DNA of 64,000 nt from Ciona intestinalis (lineage: Eukaryota; Chordata; Ascidiacea; Phlebobranchia; Cionidae). The translations under genes and the position numbers were made by a program. Location: the NCBI RefSeq assembly GCF_000224145.3, contig NW_004190398.2:464923-528922 (forward strand), in the 5' to 3' direction. A model generated the notes under the pieces. The model was not told where the DNA came from. It saw nothing but the letters and a program-made list of their open reading frames with translations, and did no database searches. Positions 38,550 through 52,800 of this stretch are shown here, piece by piece; position 1 is the stretch's first letter, and each line of letters begins with the position of its first letter.

Positions 38550-41022
38550 ATGGAGGACGATATACTTAATTTCCTAAAAGAAAATGAATCCGGATTGCCG
38601 CAAGCAGCACAAACTGCCGTCGTAAGTAATAAATTTTTTGCTTTAAATTGAGTATAACTAGCTTGTTTAATTATAGGACTGTAATTTTTTGTTTTATCTG
38701 TCCATGCTGATCGGTTGATGCTAGGGTCATATTAAAAAATAAAGTAATAAACAGTTCAAAATTCAAAGAAAATAAAAAGGGTGGTTCAACTTAGGATGAT
38801 CCTAATTGTCTGGTGTCAATTTGTATAAATCGCCGTGAAAGTAGTTATCCTACGGCAACTCTGCCCCAAATCTTAAGTCTAATGGAGTGCCTGCTGTAGG
38901 ACTTTACCCATGTAGATAGTATGTAATATCTCAATTTTGGTTAACATTGTCCAAATTATTAGTCTCACATACAAAAATCCACAAAAAATAACCACCCGCA
39001 AAGTAACATACTTGGTAACTCTTAATCTGGCACGAGATGTTTCAAACATAACACCCGTGTTATAACGACTGTCGTTTTCCAGCCACGTGGGGATAAAGTA
39101 AGATACATTCATTTGTTTATTCATTCGTATTATTTATTTTCAGTCAAAGTTGACTCCCAACTGCGATGAATTCAAGTTTTATAAATATGTCTACACTGTT
39201 CTGCATCATATTACTGTGGTATGTGTAATCAATTTTTATTTACTATGTATTAATTTTGTATATATGCTATTGAGTCTATTTTCTTATTGTTAGATGGGTC
39301 ACTAAAACTTATCAATTGCTTTTTTTTATATAAACTAGTAAACTACCCATATGACACATTCAAACCTCATAGTCAAAACTGGTATAAATATAACTGGCGT
39401 TTTTTGCAATTATGATATTTTTATTGAAATTTTAATAATGGGATTTGACATCAATTCGTGGTGTCTAAATTGGTAGAGTAGGCTATCCAAATTAAAGTTT
39501 CGCAGCACAATTAAAAAGGAATGATATTGTCTAAAGACATATTTTTTTATACTTTACTAAATAGTCTATACTAGGTTTACCTAAGTTCTATATTATTTCA
39601 AACATTTGTTTATTTGTTTAAGTGTTGAAAATAAACAAATATATATATATATATATATATTTAGATAGGCCATATATATTTAAATATTTTTATTCATATT
39701 GCGCAACAGAATTTAGAAAATGAAAAAGATGATCAAAAGTTCTTTACATTATATGATGTTTGTGTGAAATGTCTCGAATATGTTGTTGATAATTGGAATG
39801 ATGAACAAGACATACCAAACTGTGGAATCGAAAAACTCTCCTACCAGCTTATAAAGCAAGCAGATTCAAAGTTAGTTCAATTTTTGAATGAGGCTAAACC
39901 CTGTTACCATTATGTCCCCAGGCACGGCAGTTACCCACATTTTCTCCAACCCAGTGGTCTATGGGTTGGATAAATTGTCAGTCATATAGTAGGGTGGGGG
40001 AAGATGGGACACCTTTTTGTTCTATTTTCTCGTACAATTTTGTTAGTAGGCAACGAACTTTCAAAGAATTATAAAACCGTATTTTCACGACTCTTATATT
40101 CCGTTTTTAATTGTTTAAAACACGATCAGGCTGTTTAAATATTATGTGCTAAAGGTGTCCCATCTTCCCCTACAGTACTATACACTTGAAAAAATGAAAA
40201 AAATCCCAAACAAAATTAAAAATCTGATAACTTATAAGCGTACCAAGGTATATGAAACAGAACAACCATGTTATATCGGCTTCTTCTCACATTGAGTAAC
40301 ATTTATTCATTCTTTATAATTTAACATTTAAACTGTAGTTACCCTTCCTGTTCAAGGGCTTGAAAAAGCAGGCAACTCTGCCCTACATTTCATATCCCTC
40401 GGAGTGCCTCACATGAGTCACATGTAATATATTTACATATGGAATAGAAATCTTATAATATCTGTTTGTCAGGGGAAGACGAGACTCCTTTAGCACATAA
40501 TATCCAAATATCCCAATCGTGTTTTAAACAATTAACAACGATCTATTGAAGTCGTGAGGATACAGTTTTATAATTCTTTAAATGTTCTTTATTTACCACC
40601 AAATGGGACCAGAATATAAAATGAAAAATTGTCTCATCTTCCCCCACCTACTATATATAAGCTTTTGTGTATTTATATTATTAATATTTACTTAGGCTCT
40701 TTCCTTTTTTTAATTATTGATATTTGCAGTTATAAAAATGATTCAAAATCTTTTTTATTTTCACACTTTAAGTTCAAAAAACATGAATTATAATTCAGAT
40801 TCACATCACAAGCTGTAGACATTCTTCTCAACAAACTTGAACAAATTCTCACAATTTTGCTTCAGCTTGTACAAAGTAAACCCACTAATAATAATGAGGT
40901 GGGTGATTAATCAACTTAGAATATGTGTGTTGGGTTTTTTATTTAATTTTGTAGTTTTTCAAAATTTATATAATTAATTTTTTTTTCACACTTGTACTTC
41001 CCCCTTTTTTTCTCGTTAGCAA

Positions 41023-41060
<38 letters not shown>

Positions 41061-44000
41061 TTTATGTAAAAATTCTGCTATGCGCATAAGATATGTATAT
41101 AAGTCCAGAGCCATGGCAAAGTAGTTAGCGCGCCTGCCTGTAGGCTGTAACCCCTAGGTAATGGGTTCAAGGCTCATGGCCCCTACTATTGTTGCATTGT
41201 GGGCGCATGTGTCCTTGGGCAGGACAATTAATGTCAATTGCTCCAACCCAGTGGTCACTAATGGGTGGTCCAAATTATCAGCCATACATATAAAAAAATG
41301 ATTACCCACAGAGTAACATATATAGTAACTCGTAAGCTGGCACAAGGTGTATGAAACAGAACACCCGTGTTATAACGACTGTTGTTTTCTGGCCATTCGA
41401 GGAAAAAAAAAGTTACATTCATTCATTCATTCATTCATTCAATTATAAATAACTAATAAATTTCATTATTTAAGGTGTTAAAATACATCTACAACAAAGT
41501 TAGAAGCTTGGAGGTAAAATTATCAACATGTAATTGCCATGAAGTGGAATGTACAGCGGTAAAATTTGCCCGTTGCAAACTGTTTGCTCTCGTTCTTTAT
41601 TCTGCTGCTGGTGAGTCTAGATTCATTTTATTTTATGATATAGTAGGGTGGGGAAAGATGGGACACCTTTTTATTCTATTTTCTTGCCCCATTTGATAGT
41701 AAATAAAGAACATTCAAAGAATTATAAAACCGTATCCTCACGACTTCCGTCGACCAATTAATTGTTTACTATATAGTAGGGCGGGAGAAGATGGGACACC
41801 TTTAGCGTATAATATCCATTATCCTGATCATGTTTTAAACAATTAACAACTGTCTTTGGGATTCGTAAAGATACGATTTTATAATTCTTTAAAATACTTG
41901 GGAAAGTGAGCCAATCCTGGCCTAAACCCTAGGACCCATGGCTAGCCACGCTATGGGACCTTACCCACATAGAATAGAATATGACCATCTATTTGTTTAT
42001 TGATCGTAAAATTTTAAGGAATTTAATCCTAGGACCCATGGCATGGCACACTGCGGGACCTCACCCACATAGAATAAATAAGGGCCATCTATTTGTTTTC
42101 AATCACAAAAATGTCAAAGATTTTTCTTATTTTTTAGGCAATGGAATAACTACACCTATGCTGGTCCAGTATCTGATAAACCTAGCTGTTGCTGGCCGAG
42201 TTGAAAAAACTAAATGCAGATGCCATTTGTTCAACATTTCCAAGGTTTTGTTATTGGCGCTGGACTACACAGCGTGCTTACCAGCGAAAACTGTCGTTAA
42301 ACCACTAGTTAATATGATATCTATGTTCGCGGCGCTGCAAGGCATGAACAGTGGTGAAAATAAGAAATGTACAAAACATGAAAAAGTCGATTTAAGCCAA
42401 GTTTTGGAAGATTTTTATAAAACTGCTCAAGAGATTGGAAAGTGCCGGTTTGGTAAGTCAGAAAATATACAATAAATTTGTTAATGGTTTATTAATTTAT
42501 TAGTTTTATGTAAAATCGACTTTTTTTAATAAATTTAAAAAAATTGCTAAAAGTGTCACTACCAAATAAATTTTTAAATCAGTCATGCTTTACAATTAAA
42601 ACAACAAAAGCAAAAATCCGTTCTAAACTCATTTCATTGAGGGTAACTATAAGATAAGTAGGGTGGGGAAGATGGAACACCCTTAGCACATAATATTCAA
42701 ATATTCTGACCGTGTTTTAAACAATTAACAACGATCTATGGGAGTCGCAAGGATACGATTGTTTTTTTATCAAATGTGATAAAAAAAAAAGGTGCCCCAT
42801 CTTCTCCCACCCCACTATAGTAACTGCCTGGAGATATGGTTGTAGGCCTATTTCTGTTGTAATATTAAAAGAAATCTGAAAATTCTATAATTTCTATTTA
42901 AATATTTATATATATATATTCATTCTTATGCAATATTGGGAAATTTAAAAAATATATTTTTTATAATTTTTATTTTATAATTTTTATTCATTTTTTAAAT
43001 ATCAGAATTAAAAGAAGATGAAACAGAACAGCTTAGTAAGTTGTTGAGCAAGGTATGTACTGGACAAATAACATTAACTAGTGTACTGATGCCTGTGTAA
43101 TTGTATAACATAATAACATTTTGTGTTGCTAATTTTATCTGACCTAAATAATGTGTATGTATAATAATAGGGTGGGGTAAGATGGGACATGTTTTCATTT
43201 TGTTTTCTTTTCCCACTTGGTGGTAAACCAAGAACACTAACAAAGTTTTATAACCGTAGCCTAGCGACTCCAAACGAGCGTTGTTAATTGTTAGACAGCA
43301 ATTGGAAAATACGGGTTTTTGGGTGCTAACAATATCCCATCTTACCCCACAGTATTATATCTAGCATAGGATAAAAGCTGTAGGTCAGCTAAAGCCAAAA
43401 CTAAATAGGTAAAAGTAATGTGAAATTTTGCAGTGTTTTGTACTGCGTTTTAAACTGTGAAACTAATTTTTTTGTCTTTTTAGGTTTTAAACGAGATTTT
43501 AAAGTTTATTGAAAAGAAGAAAACTGATTCTACAATGAAAGTATGTACCTACAACCTACACACAAATTTATTTAATAAAGTTAGAAATGAAAAAGTTTGT
43601 TTTTCTCGCATAGCAATTACATTGATTCTTAATTCAATTTTTCTGTTTTGTTACGCTAAATTGATGAAAATTGTAAAAAAAAAGAAAAAAACACTTTTTC
43701 CCAGCACAATTGTTAACATTTACTTAATCTATTTTAAATCAAAAATCTTTTTTTTTTCAGTGGTCTACAATTTTGCCGCTTGCCCTGAAACTTGCTGTCT
43801 GTGATGTCTTTTATGTTAATGAGGTAACTATGCAGTAAAACCTATCTTATCTGTTGTGGTCTTGGGTTTACAGACTTTTGGTGATGCACGCCACAATTTG
43901 TCCCACGCACGCCAATTAATTAAACAAAGAAAAAAATACGTATTAAATTAAGTTAGATTTCCTAACGTGGCTTGAAAATGTACATGCTTCGCACGCAGAA

Positions 44001-47000
44001 TTTTAATGATAGCACGCGCGCACAGGAAAAATAACCGTCTGCACGCGCGAGATCTCGTCAGGAACTGCCATACTCTGCAGACTGGTGAATAGCCAATGAA
44101 ACGCTGGAATAGCGAAGGAAAACTAAGGCGAGCAAACACGTATTCATAGGGCACTTAATTGCGACATAGCGACATCAAATTACACATAGGTACACACGAG
44201 TAACTACATAGCTACACAATTAATAATGAATTACGCTGATTGCTGCACATTGCGCAGATCATGTGGCTACGGCATGCAAGTGCGCCATTGTCGTGGGCGT
44301 GTCCACAACATTATCTATAAAATTAGGGGTGCTCTGTGTGGCATGTAACCCAACTTTTGAAAACAAGCGTTTACCCCTTAAAATGAAGTTTACTCTGCTG
44401 TACGATGTATGTACAAACAAGCAGAGCCAAAGCAGATTGCATTCGCCATATTAAACAATGAGGTTCCGTATGTTTGATGTCTATGGCCTATGGGTGTAAC
44501 TATATTAAGGCAAATTTACCCTTAAAATGGAGTTTACCCTCCTGTAAGGTGTATGTACAAACAAGTAGAGCCAAAGTAGATTGCATTCGCCACATTGATC
44601 GATGAGGTTCCCTATATTTAATGTCTATGGTGCAACTTAACTGTATTTAGGCAAAGTTACCCTGGATTTTGAAAAAAAGTAAAATCGGTGACAAATATGC
44701 ACCCATTTTTATGTTAATGGTTTAGCTGTGCTATAAACTCCTAACCTGGTACTTCCCCCTTTTAACCCCCATTCACCCAGATTCCGGACCCCAATGTAGT
44801 GATGACGTCATTATTTTTATTTTATCACCGGATTCACTCATCATCACGGTACCGTGAAGAGATGATACCCCTCGTGAGTGAATTAGTTAGACAAGCATGT
44901 GAAACACTCACAGGGCTGGAGACATCGAAACTTGAATATTGCTGTAAGTTTTTTTATGGATATTTTATTTCATGATTATCACAAATAATTGGCTATTTAA
45001 TTTCATTTATACATGCCGTTTCACCTATGTAACTTTGTGGGAAAATTTTTTAATATTTCCTTTTCGGTATGGCTGACAATTTTGGCAACCCGTTGGTGAC
45101 CACTGGGTTGGAGCAATTACTGTTAAGTGTTTTGTCCAAGGACACATACGTCCACAATGGTAGCGGTGTATGTGTCCAGTGAACATTGATCCTCTAGATA
45201 GGAATTATTAAATCTGTGATTCTATTCTATGTTGGTAAGGTCCCATAGCGTGACACACCATGGGTCCTAGGATTTAGGCCAGAATTGTCCCATTCACCCA
45301 GTGAGCCTATGATAGTGTCCAGTGAACCTGTATTTTCTAGATAGGAACTGTTCTTCTGTCGAAAAAGTTAGATTTTAATCATTTTTTATTAAATTCTGGT
45401 TGTATCTACCAGCGTTGAGACTTCATCAGGCTTTTACACAGCAGACTAAACATTACTTTTTAATAAAATTTACATCAATTTTTTCAGATCACTTTTTGAA
45501 CAATATATTTTAAACCTTTAGCTACATAACTTCTGCTACATTAAATACCATGTCTTATTAACTTTTTGCTGCATAATAACAAATCCTATCTATTTACAGT
45601 ACAATGTATTTTTCTTTTTACAGTACAATGTATTATGAGCATATGCATCACTGCATTCAACTCCAAAGTTCAAAGTCACATTTTATTATGCATTCCATTG
45701 AATAAATTGCATTACCAGATATGCATGAAACGTACACAAGTTATACAAGTCAAAACAATTGTAAGTTTTAGTTATATATTCAAAACAAATATAATGTAGC
45801 TAATTCCTTTGAATACGTAATTCATATTGTTAAAATTATTTTTAAAAAGCTGCCCTATATACAACTATCTCTTTTTTCAATATCTTTTTATTGTTGTTAC
45901 CCATACTCTGCTAATTTCGCCGATTTAATCATGTTTTTTTATAATATCACAGTTTGTATACCCTCTTTAACTGTAAAACTTTATGTTACTTTTTCCCATA
46001 TATAACTTTATCTTTTTTTTTGATATGGCACCAAAAAAATCAGTAATTCACAGGTTTTAAATGTTACCGTACTCTGCCAACATTATTACTGTATTAAATT
46101 TAATAAACTTTTTTTATATATTACAGTTAATAAACAGATGTACTTTGTTTAAAATGCTGCAACGCGTTGGGAAAAACAAGAGAGCCATGAATGAGATGGC
46201 CCTGTTTGTCTCGGGAAATCCCCTAGATGAGGAATCAGCGTCAGAAATAGTAAGTAAAAAATAACGAAAAAGTTGTAAATTTATAGACAAGTTGTTTTTT
46301 TAAAAAAAATCGACATATTTGTATTTCTAAAAGCTGTAGTAGGAGGTAAGATGGGACATGCTTTTATTCTCTTTTTTTCCTATTTGTTAGTACAGAAAAA
46401 CCTTTCTATATATACTAATCATATATATATATATATACAGTGGCGCAGCTAGGGGGGTTCGGGGGTCGTGACCCCCCCTTTTAAACCAAAAAAAAAATTA
46501 TTTTTTTTTAAATTAAAAAAAATTAAAAAAAAAATTTTTTGAACAAATTTTTAATTACCCCCCCCCCCCCTTATTTTTTATACACAGATGGAACAATGGG
46601 TGCGCTGTAAGATGGCGTTATTTGCCGATAAAAAAGGCAATGAGATTTCTATTGAGTCGTCTACCATCGACGATTATATACCCAACAACGACACAAATTT
46701 AAGAATTAAGTTACTCAGAAACGAGTTACATCACACAAAGGGATTAAGGTATGATAGAAAGCTACAGCTGTGGTCTCAACTTTTTTACATAACGAACCAG
46801 TACAATTTGAAAACAAATTTTCGGACTGACGGACCATTAAAAATAAAAATCAATTCAAAAAAAATTATGACGAAAGTATTGAAACTGTGATTTAATGAGA
46901 AATTTGCTGATGTCTTTTTGATGTCATACTTTTGATACCATAATTCAATGCTATCTTTTTGAAATCATTTTTTGGTGTCAAAATTTACTGCTGTCTTTTG

Positions 47001-49819
47001 GGGTTATATGTGTAATTAGAATACAATAAATGTCATAACGATATTTTGGCCGCATTTAACATTTCGCATAAGTAAATTTTGTTTACCATTTATTTTAATT
47101 TTTTTTAGACAAAATCCACCAACGTTTCAATACCATGTTCTAAACAAGATAATTGACGTTTGTGATGTCACAAGCAATGATTGTTGGCTTGAAAAATCTA
47201 TGCTCTGTGTACTTTTACATGCATGGCCGGGCAAATTTGAAAATGCAAGGTCCGTATTTGTACAGTTTCGTTTTTGATATTTACACCCAACACCTCGTAC
47301 TTTATCACATAATGTGTGAAACATGGGGTGGAATTTACACCCAACACCCCGTACTTTACCACATAATGTGTGAAACATGGGGTGGAATTTACACCCAACA
47401 CCCCGTATTTTACCGCATAATGTGTGAAACATGGGGTGGAATTTACACCCAACACCCCGTACTTTACCACATAATGTGTGAAACATGGGGTGGAATTTAC
47501 ACCCAACACCCCGTACTTTACCACATAATGTGTGAAACATGGGGTGGAATTTACACCCAACACCCCGTACTTTACCACATAATGTGTGAAACATGGGGTG
47601 GAATTTACACCCAACACCCCGTACTTTACCACATAACACAAAAACATTATACATTCAGAGAAATATTAAATCTTGCATTGGATTGTGCATCAAGCTCAAA
47701 CTGGGAAGCAAAAGTGATCGGTAACTTTATAACTTACTTATCCACGTGGGAAAATTCACTCGCTAAAGTAAGTTATTAATATATAGTAGGGTGGGGAAGA
47801 TGGGACACCTGTTCATTCCATTTTCTTGTCCAATTTGACAGTAAACAAAAATCAAAGAATTTTAAAACCGTATTCTCACGACTACCATATGGCATAGACC
47901 GTTGTTAATTGTTTAAAACACGATCAGGATATTTGGATATTATGTACTAAAGGTGTCCCGTTTTTCCCCACCCTATTATTTAAACTATACTGCAATATTT
48001 AACAGATTTATTCTGAGAATAAATGAAAGTACAAAATTTAAAAATAGGCTTTGTTTTAATGTCGCTGCCATCACACAGTAGTATTATCCTTTTTAACCAG
48101 AAATGACTGGGTTTAATGCTTCATGCTACCACCATTGTGGGCGTATATGTCTTTGGTCGAGACATTTACAGCAATTGTTTTAACCCAGTGGTCACCAATG
48201 TGTTGTCACACACAAAGTTACATATGGGGTTACTCGTACGCGGGCATATGGTGTATAAAACAGAACACACAAGTTTTAATTTATATTGTTTAATTTATAT
48301 TGCTAGGATAAATAAGTTAATTCTTTAAAACTTTGTTTAAAGGAAATTAGATTTTTAAAACTTTTCAAGGTTAATTCTTTTAATAAAACTTTGTAATTAT
48401 ATTTATTCAATAAAATTTGTTTAAAATTTATTTTATTAAAACCTTTTAATTTTTTTTATTTATTAAAACTTTTTAATTTTTTTATTCATTAAATTTTTTT
48501 ACCAATTTATATTTTATTAAAACTTTTTTCACAGGTTTGGATAGACAAAGAAAAATTTGTGTCCGGTTGCGAAAATTCCAACCAAGCAATTGACTGGTTT
48601 CCTTCTGTATATCCGTCCTCACATAGATATCTTATATCGATTATTGAAGCTTGTGAAAATAGGAAAGGCGATGATGTCACAATGGATTTAATTGATGATG
48701 TCATAATAGCGATTCGATGCAGTGTATCCATGCTTCAAATATCGGGAGAGGTAAATATGATATCTATGGCTGTAATTTTCCGCAAATCTGACGCGATCTG
48801 ATGCTCATAAAGTTAAACTATTCTTGTGTAAAGAAATACAGTAAGGATCTGGTGCTGTAAAAGCATAACGGACAAAAATCAAGTCTAACCAATTGTAAAA
48901 TAAAATATATATATTTCGCCTAAATGGCATCGTCAGTCTTTTATTCAAATATTAAACTATTATTTGGACTTTTTTTTTTCTTTAATATTTCCGTAGCACG
49001 AGATCTCTATAGTTGTTACACTATTTCAATGCTCATGTATAGTATTTTCGTACAGGTACTTATTTTTTTTACTAAAAACATGCGTTAAGTCCTACAGCGT
49101 AGCATGCCATGGGGCCTGGGTTTATTTTACACTGGAGTTGGCCAGTTACTCCAACACCCAGGGTGCTACAACCTATTAGTGACCACTGAATTGAAGCAAT
49201 GTCTGTTAAATATCTTGCCAAAAGGATATGAGCCTATAAAGATCTGTACCAGTATGGCAGCGTTGGGCATTGAACCCGGTATCTTTGGGTTACGATGCCA
49301 GCGCCTAACCACTGGTGGCTGGTGCCATACAATTAAAAACCCAGAATTTTACTAACTTTTTTCATTTTCAGACCATTCTGTCTCTTAAACTGCTATACCA
49401 CCTTGACCGCATTCTACACTGTATATCTGACAAGGGTAGGTAACCTTCTGTATGTAAGTGTAGCGACCACGCTTTTTTTCGTCCAATTAAATGTAAATAT
49501 GTTTTAACCGTAAGCGTGTTTTAACAACTGTTGTTTTGTCGCTAAATCCTGTCTTTTTGTTTAAAATATTTCTAAATCTTCGCTACCAAATTCGAAGAGA
49601 AATAAAGATATTATTTTATTATTAATATTATTTCCATGTGTTACAAAATGTGGCAATTGACTTTGACTTTGACTTCATACATTTCAGACGCAACGTTTAA
49701 TACACAATACACTTCTCACTGGGTGGCAGTAAAGAGCCAGATTTCGGAAATTTTGAGCAAAATTGGTATGATTGAGGAATCAATGCGTTTTGCTAAAGAA
49801 GCAGAAAAATTAGTGAACG
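38550..49819 (+). CDS. espl1: separase exons 1-18 (N-terminal helical region)
   Basis: Exons: 38550-38621 (ATG), 39144-39218, 39710-39870, 40799-40898, 41475-41610, 42138-42452, 43006-43052, 43484-43540, 43761-43823, 44781-44943, 45624-45760, 46127-46249, 46588-46748, 47109-47249, 47659-47767, 48535-48750, 49372-49435, 49688-49819. Every junction keeps phase, which is strong evidence for the chain although sequence in this region is poorly conserved in the family. The product is helical with few motifs (CNCHEVEC, KCRCHLF Cys/His clusters in exons 5-6). The donor of exon 14 (GTCCGT) is weak and opens the intron filled by the 54-bp minisatellite. Confidence 0.85.
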
Positions 49820-52800
49820 GTTAGTTTGTTTGTGTTCTACATTCAATTCATATTGTAATGCAAGGGCCTATGGGTGCTTTGTCCTAAGCTTATATACTAC
49901 ACAGGCCTAATGCCATAACCCGCTTATTCTACATGCCATAACCTGATAGGTACATTTTAAAATGGGTTTCACCATGATGCTGCTGTCTATACAGACCCAA
50001 AGTATATTGCATTTACTACATCAATCAATTAAGTTCCCTATGTTTGACAACTATGAGTGTACATCAATCAATTAAGTTCCCTATGTTTGACAACTATGAG
50101 TGTACATCAATCAATTAGGTTCCTTATGTTTGACAACTATGAGTGTACATCAATCAATTAGGTTCCCTAGGTTTGAAAACTATGAGTGTACATCAATCAA
50201 TAAGGTTCCCTATGTTTGACAACTATGAGTGTACATCAATCAATTAAGTTCCTTATGTTTGACAACTATGAGTGTACATCAATCAATTAGGTTCCCTATG
50301 TTTGACAACTATGAGTGTACATCAATCAATTAGGTTCCCTAGGTTTGAAAACTATGAGTGTACATCAATCAATTAGGTTCCTATGTTTGACAACTATGAG
50401 TGTACATCAATCAATTAAGTTCCCTATGTTTGACAACTATGAGTGTACATCAATCAATTAGGTTCCCTATGTTTGACAACTATGAGTGTACATCAATCAA
50501 TTAGGTTCCCTATGTTTGACAACTATGAGTGTACATCAATCAATTAGGTTCCTATGTTTGACAACTATGAGTGTACATCAATCAATTAGGTTCCCTATGT
50601 TTGACAACTATGAGTGTACATCAATCAATTAAGTTCCCTAGGTTTGACAACTATGAGTGTACATCAATCAATTAAGTTCCCTATGTTTGACAACTATGAG
50701 TGTACATCAATCAATTAGGTTCCCTATGTTTGACAACTATGAGTGTACATCAATCAATTAGGTTCCCTAGGTTTGACAACTATGAGTGTACATCAATCAA
50801 TTAGGTTCCCTATGTTTGACAACTATGAGTGTACATCAATCAATTAAGTTCCCTATGTTTGACAACTATGAGTGTACATCAATCAATCAATGTTACCTCA
50901 AATTTGACAACTAGATGTAAAAAACTAAGGCCTTTTTTAGGCTACTGGCGTATAAGCTCTGACTAAACATGCTTTCCTGAGCAAAATTGCAGGATATTTA
51001 TGATTTTGCAGGCGTTCAAAATAGCGCTGCATAGGCATAATTATAGGGGTTACTAATTTTTACAACAAGCGTAACTTATTGTTTGGAAATCCCAGTTAAA
51101 CACATTTAATGAAGTAATGTTTAAAAAAATAGCATTTTGAAGTATTAATGTAATGTTACCCAGATTTTACAAAAAATGGGGAAAAAGTAGGTCTAATGTG
51201 TGTGTGTGTGTGTGTGTGTGTGTGTTCAAAAAAATTTAATTTGCTAAGTTTTTTCTCAAATCTTTTTTTAAGGCCTTTTTTTATTTCAAATTGGAAAATT
51301 TTATGTTAAAACTTTTTTCACAGATTTTGCGAAGTATATTGAAACTGAAGGAACTGAAAAGTCGCGAAAACTTTTTAATCAAATTAACATTGAGTCCAAG
51401 TCGGCTATGGTACAAGCATTGGTCTGTAATGATGAGGTAAAATGATATGTTGAATTAAAATTTATAATGATTTTTTTAGGAAAACTAAAAAATCAGTTTT
51501 GAACTATTGACTAAAAAAGAAAGAAGTTTTAAAGTTTATTAGAATTTGTTTTAAACATTAAAAGTTTTTGATATTTTTTTAAGAATTCAACTTAATATTA
51601 GTATTAAAATTAGAAGGTAAACAATTAGGGAATTTAACTTAGAATATGGTTTGAATTTTTTTTGGATAAAAAGTTTTTTGTTGTTTTTTTTGAATAAAAT
51701 ATTTTTTTAATAAATTTTTTTTTGTTTGAATAAAAATTATTTTTTTCAATGAAATTTTTCACTTAATAGTCGGCAGAAGCTCGCAATTTGCTTTGTGGCA
51801 TCACAAAGGATGAGTTCATTGATGCAGAACACCGTCGGACATCCCATACTTCATCACTAGTTGGGGCTAAAGTTGACACCCTTATCGCTGACCTAGGCTC
51901 GTCAGGATGGTCACTAGAGGCGCACCACGCCCTCGTACAAGCTACCACTGCGCTGGAGATAGTTTACTTAATGCTTAAACAGACTTGCCCTGGTGTTTGT
52001 AATTTAAGGTGCTTTAAATAATCAAGGGTGGTATAGTCTACTGAATAGATTTAAGGTGGCTGTACACAGTATCCGGATCTGTCCGTTTTGTCCGGATTTC
52101 GCTGCGGCTTGCGGAATTGGACACGGGTTTGCATACGACTTCGCATGCGAATTCGCACGACGGATACTGTGTACAGCCACCTATAGTAGGGTGGGGGAAA
52201 ATAGGACAGCTTTTTACCAAATTTTCTAGTAGGGTGGGGAAAGATGGGACCGCTTTTTACCTAATTAAAAACCATACCTTACTATCTTTACGACTCCCAT
52301 AGACCGTTGTTAATTGTTTAAAACACGATCAGAATATTTGGGTTTTATGTGTTAAGGTGTCCCATCTCCCCACCCTACCGTATATATATACATACATCTA
52401 TAGTTTTTTCCCTGCCTTTCTAATTTTTTATCATTTGTAACTAGAATTTAGTCCAGGAACCAACAGATACCATTTTTTCATTTTTTATTTTTATTTTGAA
52501 AAAATCAACAAAAAATTCAAATTTGAAATCTCTCTTTTTCAGATTCTTTGAAGTGAATCCTGCATCTTCTGATCCTCCGAGATTCGGATCAAAGTCCTCG
52601 GATGTTGGGGTTGACATCCTTCGACAGCTGCTTCTCCTAAACCTCCTCTTCCACTTGCTCCACCTAGTGGCTGAGTTGTGGTTACGAGCGGGGGAGTTAC
52701 GATCATCCATTTCTTACATCACAGACGGCCTTATGCTCTCAAGGACCTTGCTTTTACATGAGCGGTAATTTTTAAATATATTTTATTATTTTAGTTGTAT

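Noticed and set aside
45486..45540. TTTTTTCAG as an extra separase exon start
   Set aside because: No donor or phase-compatible frame; exon 45624-45760 joins both neighbours.
47127..47654. Minus-strand and overlapping ORFs with 18-residue repeats
   Set aside because: They are translations of the 54-bp minisatellite; a unit divisible by 3 with no stop is open in several frames.
50015..50895. Regular 43-bp repeats resembling a CRISPR array
   Set aside because: Repeats are contiguous with no unique spacers, in a eukaryotic intron.
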